Below, one piece after another: positions 1 to 6,770 of a stretch of DNA of 30,868 bases. Source of the stretch: JANNNX01 sp031398745 (GTDB lineage: Bacteria; Actinomycetota; Acidimicrobiia; Acidimicrobiales; CADCSY01); the NCBI GenBank assembly GCA_031398745.1, contig JANNNX010000006.1:1-30868 (forward strand). Direction: 5' to 3'. A model generated the notes under the pieces. It was not told the DNA's origin and did no database searches. It worked only from the letters and a program-made list of their open reading frames with translations. The translations under genes and the position numbers were made by a program. Numbering within the stretch: the first letter of the stretch is position 1; each line of letters begins with the position of its first letter.

Positions 1-147
1 CCACCCGTCACCCCCGTACTCGAACTTTCCGCCGATGTCCTGCCAGTTCAACGACCCTGGACGCACCCACAGCTCCACCGAGAACACCGACGTCCCTGCG
101 AAGTCATATACGTCCGAACCGCTGACTCTGCCCTCCGACAAGGTCAT
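1..147 (-). pseudogene. LamG/concanavalin-like lectin domain fragment (out of frame with upstream SGNH gene)
   Basis: On the minus strand the frame from 147 down to 1 is open and leaves the window. It reads like the start of a laminin-G/concanavalin A-like lectin domain: VYDFAG, then FSVELWVRPGS with the typical aromatic-rich first strands, then NWQDIGGKFEYGGDGW. It lies one frame away from the SGNH hydrolase ORF and overlaps its last codons. There is no signal peptide of its own, and the in-frame TAG at 169-171 closes it upstream. An ATG at 145-147 has only a weak GGTGGA before it. The simplest reading is the 3' part of one multidomain secreted protein, separated from its 5' part by a frameshift or rearrangement. 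An independent restart is possible but less likely. Confidence 0.5.
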
Positions 148-1468
148 TTCCACCCACTGTGAGCGTAACTAGGTCTACTCTTCTACTTGGCGTATCCAAT
201 TCAGCGAGCGATTGATTCTGTCGAGGCTCATCTTCTACTACCGGACTTGGTCCGTCGCGACCTCTCAGCTCCATATCCGTGATATCAGCCAGCGAACTTA
301 CCTTCGCATCATCCCCCACAATATTGTATGTAAGAGCGCTCGTACACGCAATCATCGATAGGTCCACTCGGTCATCATCAATGACCGGTTCATCTAGGGA
401 GAGCCGGAGTTGCCCAGAGTATGCCTCTGTAGAACGGTGACACTCCTGCAGGTTGCCATGGCCCCCGACATAACGATCATCGCTCGCCCCATAGAGTCCT
501 TCACCGGACGAATATGAGTCACCGAGCGCCGCGTACTGGATATCGTCCCGCCACTGCACTTCCACCAACATCTGGCGTTCATTGGGGTCGCGGCTTCCGT
601 CGTCATCGACGTCATCCCATATGCGGACTAGGTCGTCCCCTTCGGTATCGCTTTCATACCAGAGCCGCGCAGCGTTGAACCGACGGTTCTGGCCGCAGCG
701 GTCTTCCAGCACGAGATCGCCGGGCTCGTCCAGTAGGTCGTTGGGGGCGACGCAGCTCAGCGAAGCACCAGTGTTGGGACCGGCGATGATCGCTGAGCGG
801 GTAGACGGGAGTACGGGGCTCCCGATGACCGTCGGCAGCGTCGGGACGATCACCTCGGCATCGCCCACCCAGGCCTGCTGGACCGTTCTGACAGAGAGGT
901 CCTGATCCGGATCGGCAGGATCGCTGGGTCCGTTCGGCCAGTTTGGATCTGTCTGGTTCTGCGAGTCAAAGGAAGGAGTGTAATCGCATGCCGTGGGAGA
1001 CGATCCATCGCCTCCCGTCACCTCGGCGCGTAGCACCCAGTGCACATATGGGCCGTACTGGACCCTGACTTTGACTTCAACGTCGCGGGATTCGCCCTTG
1101 TTCTGCCAGGTATCGCCAAACCAGTCGTCGTAGTTGGGACCATTATGATAGTTCCCTACGCCCTGCCAACTTATCTCGACGTCGTCCATTTCGATGATCA
1201 TGAGTGCTTCCCATCCCCAACCCCGGCCGACGACATCGGCGGCGCCATTCATTGTGACCCAGGCGCCAGCCGGGACCCACAGTGAGGCGGTTGACTCTCG
1301 ATGGGAGTAACTAAAGTTACCTCCAATTGACTTCCCGGAGCAGAGCCTTGGCAATGAGGGATCGGCCGCTGCCGGAGGAGCTTGTGATGGCCAAGCCGCG
1401 AGTAACCCTGACAGAAGGACGACTGCGATTGCACCGCCGACCCCCCGAAACCAGCCCTGAGCCCTCAT
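104..1468 (-). CDS. Secreted SGNH/GDSL-hydrolase-domain protein, apparently truncated by frameshift
   Basis: Predicted exported protein of 454 residues. The N-terminus has a charged start, a hydrophobic stretch (AIAVVLLSGLLAAW) and a likely AAA|DPS signal peptidase site. Residues about 40-300 are an unassigned extracellular region. A GDSL/SGNH esterase domain begins at about 315 with block I GDSYSSGEG, which carries the nucleophile Ser. Block III GGND is at about 437-440. The frame then stops within about 12 residues, so the block V D-x-x-H that completes the catalytic triad is missing. ATG 1468 is preferred over GTG 1474 because AAGGAG lies 5 nt upstream of the ATG and overlaps the GTG. The gene is clearly less GC-rich than everything downstream, suggesting acquisition. 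Function in this form is doubtful; an intact version would be a surface esterase or lipase-like protein. Confidence 0.7.
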   Translation of the reverse strand: MRAQGWFRGVGGAIAVVLLSGLLAAWPSQAPPAAADPSLPRLCSGKSIGGNFSYSHRESTASLWVPAGAWVTMNGAADVVGRGWGWEALMIIEMDDVEISWQGVGNYHNGPNYDDWFGDTWQNKGESRDVEVKVRVQYGPYVHWVLRAEVTGGDGSSPTACDYTPSFDSQNQTDPNWPNGPSDPADPDQDLSVRTVQQAWVGDAEVIVPTLPTVIGSPVLPSTRSAIIAGPNTGASLSCVAPNDLLDEPGDLVLEDRCGQNRRFNAARLWYESDTEGDDLVRIWDDVDDDGSRDPNERQMLVEVQWRDDIQYAALGDSYSSGEGLYGASDDRYVGGHGNLQECHRSTEAYSGQLRLSLDEPVIDDDRVDLSMIACTSALTYNIVGDDAKVSSLADITDMELRGRDGPSPVVEDEPRQNQSLAELDTPSRRVDLVTLTVGGNDLVGGQSQRFGRI

Positions 1469-1484
1469 CCCCACTCCTTGGTCG

Positions 1485-1501
1485 CTGATCGTCTCGATCA
1501 G
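1485..1501. terminator. Perfect 7-bp hairpin between pilB and the SGNH gene
   Basis: CTGATCG, loop TCT, CGATCAG forms a perfect 7-bp stem with a 3-nt loop, between the pilB stop (1536) and the start of the next minus-strand gene (1468). There is no clear T-tract, so it may be a weak terminator for the pilB operon or an operator for the secreted-protein gene. Confidence 0.35.
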
Positions 1502-1535
1502 TATCGGGTGGATTTCGTGACTCCTTGAGTGCTTT

Positions 1536-3314
1536 TCAGGCCACCACTCGGAGGAGCTCGGCGAGGGAGGTCACGCCCGCAGCCACTTGGGAGAGGCCGG
1601 TCTCGCGGAGGGTCTGCATGCCCTGGGAGACGGCCACCTTGCGAATGTCCTCGGAGTGGGCCCGGTCGGCGATCATCATCTCGATCTCCTCCCCCACCAG
1701 CATCACCTCGTGGAGGGCGAAGCGCCCCACGTAGCCGGTCTTGTTGCAGGCCCCGCACCCCACCGGCCGGAACAGCTCGGTGGGCAGATCCATCCCGCCC
1801 AGGTCCCAGCCCAGCGCGTCGAGCTCGGCTTGGGTCGGCGGGTAGGCCTCCCGGCAGCGGTCGCAGAGCTTGCGGGCCAGCCGCTGGGCCACCACGCAGT
1901 CCAGCGCGCTCGACACCAGGTAGGGCTCCAGGCCCATCTCCACCAGGCGGGCCGGGGTGGTGGCGGCGTCGTTGGTGTGCAGGGTCGAGAGCACGAGGTG
2001 GCCGGTGATGGCCGCCTCGGTTGCGATCAACGCCGTCTCTCGGTCGCGGATCTCGCCCACCAGCACGATGTCGGGGTCGGCTCGCAGGATGGTCCGCAGC
2101 GCCACCGCGAAGGTCAGCCCGGCCTTGGCGTGGATCTGCACCTGGTTGATGCCGGCCAGCCGGTACTCGACGGGGTCCTCGACGGTGATGATGTTCTTGG
2201 CCGGGTCGTTCAGCTGGTTGAGGGTGGCGTAGAGGGTGGTCGACTTGCCCGACCCGGTCGGCCCGGTGACCAGGATCGTCCCGTAGGGCCGGGTGAACGA
2301 CGTCCGGTACCGCTCGAGGGTGTGGGGCAGGAAGCCGAGGTCGGCCAGGTCGAGCAGGGCGGTGCCCTTGTCGAGCACCCGCATCACGATCTTCTCGCCG
2401 TAGACGGTGGGCAGGGTCGCCACCCGGAGGTCGACCTGGCGACCGGCGATGACGGCGGAGACCCGGCCGTCCTGTGGGATGCGCTTCTCGGCGATGTCGA
2501 GGTCGGCCATGATCTTGAGGCGGCTGATGAGGCCGGCCTGGACCCGCTTGGGCGAGCGCATCACCTCGTGGAGCACGCCGTCGACCCGGTACCGCACCCG
2601 CACATCGCGCTCGGTGGGCTCGATGTGGATGTCCGAGGCCCGGTCCTGGATCGCCTGGCGGATGAGCAAGTTGGCCAGCTTGACGATCGGCGCGTCTTCG
2701 GTGACCGAGCGCAGCGCCCCGAGGTCCTCCTCCTCCTCGGTGTCGTCCAGCGCCAGCGCGGCCACGTCCTCGACGTCGCCGTCGAGGCGGTGCTGGCGGC
2801 TGATGGCATCCGCGATGGCGGCCCGGGTCGACACCAGGGGGCGGACCTCGGCCCGGGTGATGGTCCGGATGTCATCGATGGCGAGCACGTTGGTGGGGTC
2901 GGCCATGGCCACCAGCAGGACGTCGCCGTCCCAGCCGACCGGGAGGGCATCGAAGCGGCGAGCCAGACCCTCGGAGATGGTGCTGGCCGCGCTCGGGTCG
3001 ATGGCGTACTCGCCGAGGTCGACGAACTCCATGCCGACCTTGGCCGCCAGGGCCGCCAGCAGGTCGTTCTCGCCCAGCATCCCCTGCTCGATCAGGATCT
3101 GGCCCAGCACCTTCGGCGTCGTGCGCTGGATCTCGAGGGCCGCCTCGAGCTGCTCGGCGGTGATGGCCCCCCGCGAGACGAGGACGTCGCCGATGCGCCG
3201 GCGCGCCGCGCTGGACAGGTCGTCGGTGCCGGGCAGACCGATGTCGGCGGCGAGCGCGTCCAGACCGTCGGGGCCCTCGAGGCCGAGGTCGGAATCCGGG
3301 GTCAGCGCGGTCAT
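1536..3314 (-). CDS. pilB: Type IV pilus assembly ATPase, PilB/GspE family
   Basis: Cytoplasmic hexameric ATPase expected to drive pilus (or type II secretion-like) assembly. Of 592 residues, an N-terminal MshEN-type region (about 40-100) has two tandem motifs, RIGDVLVSRGAIT and VLGQILIEQGML; in this family such motifs bind c-di-GMP. The ATPase core follows: ASDIHIEP (about 227), Walker A GPTGSGKST (351-359), Asp box TVEDPVEY, Walker B DPDIVLVGEIRD (about 413-424), His box TGHLVLSTLHTN (438-449). Four cysteines, CDRC and CGAC (484, 487, 520, 523), form the zinc site typical of PilB/GspE and absent from PilT. ATG 3314 lies 3 nt after the DUF4388 stop, so the two are cotranscribed. No other pilus genes lie in the window, so pilus versus secretion use rests on family knowledge. 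Confidence 0.9.
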   Translation of the reverse strand: MTALTPDSDLGLEGPDGLDALAADIGLPGTDDLSSAARRRIGDVLVSRGAITAEQLEAALEIQRTTPKVLGQILIEQGMLGENDLLAALAAKVGMEFVDLGEYAIDPSAASTISEGLARRFDALPVGWDGDVLLVAMADPTNVLAIDDIRTITRAEVRPLVSTRAAIADAISRQHRLDGDVEDVAALALDDTEEEEDLGALRSVTEDAPIVKLANLLIRQAIQDRASDIHIEPTERDVRVRYRVDGVLHEVMRSPKRVQAGLISRLKIMADLDIAEKRIPQDGRVSAVIAGRQVDLRVATLPTVYGEKIVMRVLDKGTALLDLADLGFLPHTLERYRTSFTRPYGTILVTGPTGSGKSTTLYATLNQLNDPAKNIITVEDPVEYRLAGINQVQIHAKAGLTFAVALRTILRADPDIVLVGEIRDRETALIATEAAITGHLVLSTLHTNDAATTPARLVEMGLEPYLVSSALDCVVAQRLARKLCDRCREAYPPTQAELDALGWDLGGMDLPTELFRPVGCGACNKTGYVGRFALHEVMLVGEEIEMMIADRAHSEDIRKVAVSQGMQTLRETGLSQVAAGVTSLAELLRVVA

Positions 3315-3317
3315 GGG

Positions 3318-4283
3318 CTAGGTCCGAACCGAGGAGAGGAACTTGAGGAGGAGACCGCGGCTGATCGGGATGCCGTCGAGCTCGTCGGCGATGCTGGCCA
3401 GGGCCGCGTCGCGCGCCTCGGGGGTATCGGCCTGGGCGGCGGCAGCCACCGCCCGCGCGGCCTCGGGGCCGAGGGCCGCCAGCTGGCGAGCGAGCTCGGG
3501 CCCGGCGACGGGCTCGTCGGCCATGGGTTCGTCGAGCTGGTGCTCGGCCGCGTCGGCCGCCGCGGCCGCCAACGCGGCCGCCTCCACCAGGTCGGCCGAC
3601 AGCGGGCGGACCACGGCCAGGGCCGGGGTCTCGACCTCGGCCGCGGAGGCCGCCGAGGTCGCCGCGGTGCTGGCGGCGTGGACCGGCGGGGGCCACTCGA
3701 CGGGCGGGGCCGACGACGGCACCTCGTTGGGCGCCGGACGGTCGCTGATGCGCACCAGGCCCCGCTCCACCAGCTCCTTGACGGCGCGGCTGCCGGCCAG
3801 CTCGCCGAGGCCGAAGCGGTCGGCCACCGAAGCCACCGTGGCTCCGCTGCCGATGGCAGCCAGGAGTCGCCACTGGGCGGCGTCGACCTGGACCGACGGC
3901 TGGGTCAGCTCGGCCTCGAGCCACACCGCGGCCGACATCGACGGGACCACCGCGGCGATCGCCTGCCAGTCGGCGAGCAGCGCCTCGGCCTCGACCAGCA
4001 GGGGCTCGACCTCGACCGGCGCGCCGGCGTCCTCGGTCGACTCGTCGGCGTGGAACTCGAAGCCGCCGCGCTCGAAGCGGAGCAGCTCGAAGACGACCTC
4101 GGCCAACGGGGCCTGGGCCGTCGTCCGCTCGGTGTCGCCGGCCACCAGGGCGCCGCCGTCGATCCAGACGTGACCGACGCCGCGGTCACCATCGAGAGTC
4201 AGGCGGCCGGTCTTGGCGGTCGACGCCAGGAGCCGCAGGACCTCGGGAAGGGCAAACGTATCGAGAGTGCCCTGGAGGGACAC
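3318..4283 (-). CDS. DUF4388 (PATAN-domain) protein
   Basis: 321-residue cytoplasmic protein. Residues 1-100 match the DUF4388/PATAN fold: it opens SLQGTLDTFALPEVLRLLAS, then TGRLTLDG and GHVWIDGGALVAG, followed by a FELLRFERGGFEFH strand. Residues about 130-185 look like a winged-helix segment (LLAAIGSGATVASVADRFGLG ... LVERGLVRISDR). The remainder is Ala/Glu-rich linker with a short conserved-looking tail. GTG 4283 has a good GGAGG 7 nt upstream, so translation starts independently of aroE, which ends 56 nt earlier. pilB follows after 3 nt. PATAN proteins are often found with type IV pilus or gliding regulators and are thought to be signalling adaptors, so a role in controlling the adjacent PilB is inferred, not shown. 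Confidence 0.8.
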   Translation of the reverse strand: MSLQGTLDTFALPEVLRLLASTAKTGRLTLDGDRGVGHVWIDGGALVAGDTERTTAQAPLAEVVFELLRFERGGFEFHADESTEDAGAPVEVEPLLVEAEALLADWQAIAAVVPSMSAAVWLEAELTQPSVQVDAAQWRLLAAIGSGATVASVADRFGLGELAGSRAVKELVERGLVRISDRPAPNEVPSSAPPVEWPPPVHAASTAATSAASAAEVETPALAVVRPLSADLVEAAALAAAAADAAEHQLDEPMADEPVAGPELARQLAALGPEAARAVAAAAQADTPEARDAALASIADELDGIPISRGLLLKFLSSVRT

Positions 4284-4339
4284 GGCGAGACCTCCGATCG
4301 CTTCGCTCTCGTCGGTATCGGCACCTCACCGGCGCAGGT

Positions 4340-5191
4340 TCACCACTTTCTCGGACCCGCCAGGGCGCCCAGGGCGGCGGCTGACAGCACCGGCAAGGGC
4401 GCTTCGGCCCCGGTCCAGAGGCGGAAAGCGATCGCCGCCTGGTGCACCAGCATGCCCAGGCCGTTGACCGCTGCCACCCCCCGGTCGCGAGCGGCGGCCA
4501 CCAGCGGGGTCGTCGACGGCTCGTAGATCAGGTCGACCAGCAGCTGGCCTGGCGCCAGGCGATCGGGGTCGATCGGCAGCGCTTCGCCCAACCCGAGCCC
4601 GGCGCCGGCCATCCCCACCGGGGTGGCCTGCACCACCAGCTCAGCGTCGGCGACCTGGTCGGCACCACCCACCTGTCCGACCGGCCCGGCCAGCGTCACC
4701 GCGGCGGCCGCCGCGTCGGCTCGACGGGCGACGACCACGACCTCGGCGGCCCCGGCCCCGGCCAGCGCCCGGATCACCGCCCGGGCCGCCCCTCCGGCCC
4801 CGACCACCAGGCATCGCCGGCCCTCGGGCTCGAACCCCTCGTCGGCCCGCAGGGCGGCCAGGAACCCATCGCCGTCGGTGTTCTCCCCGACCAGCTCGCC
4901 GCCCCGGCGGACCACGGTGTTCACCGCCTGGAGGGCCTCGGCCACCGGCGAGAGGCGATCGACCAGGCCGGCGGTGGCCGTCTTGTGGGGCATGGTCACC
5001 GACAGCCCGTCGATGCCGAGGGCCCGCACGCCGCCGAGGGCCGACTCGAGCCCGTCGGCCTCGACCTCGAAGGCCAGGTAGACCCAGTCGAGGCCGGCGG
5101 CCCGGAAGGCGGCGTTGTGCAGCACCGGCGAGAGCGAATGACGAACCGGGTGGCCGATGACGGCCGCCACGCGGGTCTGGGCCGTGGTCAC
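4340..5191 (-). CDS. aroE: Shikimate dehydrogenase (NADP+)
   Basis: Reduces 3-dehydroshikimate to shikimate in chorismate biosynthesis. 283 residues, normal for AroE. The substrate domain has GHPVRHSLSP (13-22), VTMPHK with catalytic Lys70, and ENTDGDG with catalytic Asp106. The NADP domain starts VVGAGGAARAV (129-139), with VVVARRADA as the phosphate-recognising loop. The C-terminus has NGLGMLVHQAA, typical of the family. The frame stays open far upstream, but the gene starts at GTG 5191, which overlaps the mltG stop as GTGA. It is the last gene of the alaS-ruvX-mltG-aroE chain; translational coupling is likely. Confidence 0.95.
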   Translation of the reverse strand: MTTAQTRVAAVIGHPVRHSLSPVLHNAAFRAAGLDWVYLAFEVEADGLESALGGVRALGIDGLSVTMPHKTATAGLVDRLSPVAEALQAVNTVVRRGGELVGENTDGDGFLAALRADEGFEPEGRRCLVVGAGGAARAVIRALAGAGAAEVVVVARRADAAAAAVTLAGPVGQVGGADQVADAELVVQATPVGMAGAGLGLGEALPIDPDRLAPGQLLVDLIYEPSTTPLVAAARDRGVAAVNGLGMLVHQAAIAFRLWTGAEAPLPVLSAAALGALAGPRKW

Positions 5192-6342
5192 AGGAGGCCC
5201 TTGGCGCGGGCTTCGGCCACGTCCTGGTTGAACTGCTCGGCCGTCTCCGAGAAGGCGTGGGTGCCGTCCTCGTCGGCCAGCACGTAGTAGATCCACTCGC
5301 CGTCGGCCGGGCGCAGCGCAGCCTCCAGCGAGGCTCGGCCCGGCGCCCCGATCGGCGTCGGGGGCAGGCCGCCGAAGCGGCGGGTGTTGTAAGGCGAGTC
5401 GACCTCGAGGTCGGTGGCGGTGAGCTCGCCTCCCCGGCGTCCGAGGGCGTAGTAGACGGTGGCGTCGATGCCGAGGGTCATCCCCCGGTCCAGGCGGTTG
5501 TAGATCACCCGGGCGATCTTGGCCCGGTCGCCGTCGACCTTGGCCTCGGCCTCGATGAGCGAGGCGATGGTCAGCACCTCGTAGGCCGAGTAGCCGGTGA
5601 GCGCCTCGGCGTCGTCGTAGCCCACCTCTTGGGCCACCAGGTCCTGCTGGCCGGCGAGCTGGGCCACCACGTCGGCCGCGGTGGCGGTGGCCTCGACCCG
5701 GTAGGTCTCGGGGGCGAGGAGGCCCTCCAGGTTGGTGGCCCCGGCCGGTCCGTAACGGGTGACCACCTGCCCCGAGGTGGCGGCGGCCGACAGGGCCTCG
5801 GCGCTGACCGCACTCGACTCCCCCACCCTCGCCGCGATCTCGGCCAGGGTCAGCCCTTCGGGGATGGTGACCATGCTGTAGGCCCGCTGGGGCCCGGCCT
5901 CGAGCACCTGTGTGACATGCGCCATCGAGTCGTCGAGGGCCAGCTCGTAGGTGCCGGCACCGACCGGACCGACGTCGTTGACCCGGAGGTAGGCCCTGAA
6001 CACGAGGGCGTTGCTCACCACCCCGAGGTCGGCCAGCTGCTCCGCGATCTGCGAGGTCGAGGAGCCCTCGACGATCTCGACCACCACCACCTCGCCGGCC
6101 GAGCCGGGCGGGTCGAGCTGGCGCTGCACCCACACCCCCACCACCACCCCGGCCACCAGCACCACCGCCAGCACCAGAGCGACGACCCTTGGCCAGCGCC
6201 GGCGGGGCCGCAGGAGGTAGCGCTGCCCCACTCGCTCGTCGTCGTCGAGCTCGTCCCATTCGTCGGCGTCGAGCTCGTCCCACTCGTCGGCGTCGGCGTC
6301 GCCGTCGCCGGGATCGTCGTCGAACACCCGGCGGTCGTTCAC
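5188..6342 (-). CDS. mltG: Endolytic murein transglycosylase MltG (YceG-like)
   Basis: Inner-membrane lytic transglycosylase that cleaves nascent glycan strands and sets their length. 384 residues. Cytoplasmic N-terminus (1-50), very acidic, with the octapeptide ADEWDELD repeated; a single membrane helix at about 52-72 (VVALVLAVVLVAGVVVGVWV); then the extracellular YceG domain. The active-site region is YEVLTIASLIEAEA with catalytic Glu at about 264. Further conserved blocks are ARVIYNRL, MTLGIDATVYYAL, SPYNTRRFGGLPPTPIGAPG and SLEAALRP. GTG 6342 overlaps the ruvX stop (GTGA), and the stop overlaps the aroE start in the same way. The ruvX-mltG-aroE order is common in Actinobacteria. Confidence 0.93.
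   Translation of the reverse strand: MNDRRVFDDDPGDGDADADEWDELDADEWDELDDDERVGQRYLLRPRRRWPRVVALVLAVVLVAGVVVGVWVQRQLDPPGSAGEVVVVEIVEGSSTSQIAEQLADLGVVSNALVFRAYLRVNDVGPVGAGTYELALDDSMAHVTQVLEAGPQRAYSMVTIPEGLTLAEIAARVGESSAVSAEALSAAATSGQVVTRYGPAGATNLEGLLAPETYRVEATATAADVVAQLAGQQDLVAQEVGYDDAEALTGYSAYEVLTIASLIEAEAKVDGDRAKIARVIYNRLDRGMTLGIDATVYYALGRRGGELTATDLEVDSPYNTRRFGGLPPTPIGAPGRASLEAALRPADGEWIYYVLADEDGTHAFSETAEQFNQDVAEARAKGLL
6247..6294 (-). repeat. 24-bp tandem duplication within mltG
   Basis: Two adjacent 24-bp copies (6247-6270 and 6271-6294) differ at one base and encode the repeated acidic octapeptide near the MltG N-terminus. A change in copy number would stay in frame. Confidence 0.85.
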
Positions 6343-6770
6343 CGGGTCGACTCCCGCAGGGCCCGCTGGTCGAGCCACGACTGCAGGATCACCGCCGCCG
6401 CCGACTGGTCGATGACCCGGCGCTGGCGACGGCCGCGGGTCCCCGACCGGCGCAGCGCCCCGCTGGCCTGCACCGTGCTCAGGCGCTCGTCGTGGAGCGA
6501 CACCGGCACGGCCAGCACCGCGGCCAGCGCCTCGGCCTCGTCCTGCGCGGCGCGGGCCGCCGGCCCCCACGAACCGTCCATCGACAGGGGCAGCCCGACC
6601 ACCACGTGGACGACCTCGAGTTCGGTCGCCAGCGCCGCGATCTCGGCGTGGTCGTCGGCTCGGTCGGGGTGACGCGCCACGGTGGCCCGGGGCGAGGCCA
6701 GGATCCCGTCGGGGTCGCTGACGGCCACGCCGATGCGCACCGTGCCGAGGTCGAGCCCCAGGGCCCTCAC
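6339..6770 (-). CDS. ruvX: YqgF/RuvX family Holliday-junction resolvase-like / pre-16S rRNA nuclease
   Basis: Small RNase H-fold protein implicated in 16S rRNA 5' maturation (YqgF) and proposed as a Holliday-junction resolvase. 143 residues, usual size. Motifs: LGLDLGTVRIGVAVSD (4-19) with the first catalytic Asp; VVVGLPLSMDG (about 56-66); LHDERLST (about 92-99) with acidic residues; DQSAAAVILQSWLD (121-134) with the last Asp. GTG 6770 overlaps the alaS stop as GTGA, so the long open frame upstream is not part of the gene. Its own stop overlaps the mltG start. The alaS-ruvX pairing is widely conserved. Confidence 0.93.
   Translation of the reverse strand: MRALGLDLGTVRIGVAVSDPDGILASPRATVARHPDRADDHAEIAALATELEVVHVVVGLPLSMDGSWGPAARAAQDEAEALAAVLAVPVSLHDERLSTVQASGALRRSGTRGRRQRRVIDQSAAAVILQSWLDQRALRESTR

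Noticed and set aside
1587..4526. 979-residue open frame on the plus strand
   Set aside because: Low-complexity Gly/Arg/His/Val-rich translation antisense to pilB, the PATAN gene and aroE; a GC-rich shadow.
4340..6283. Possible long fusion protein ending in AroE
   Set aside because: The upstream part is Arg/Gly-rich shadow of mltG; the GTGA overlap fixes the aroE start at 5191.
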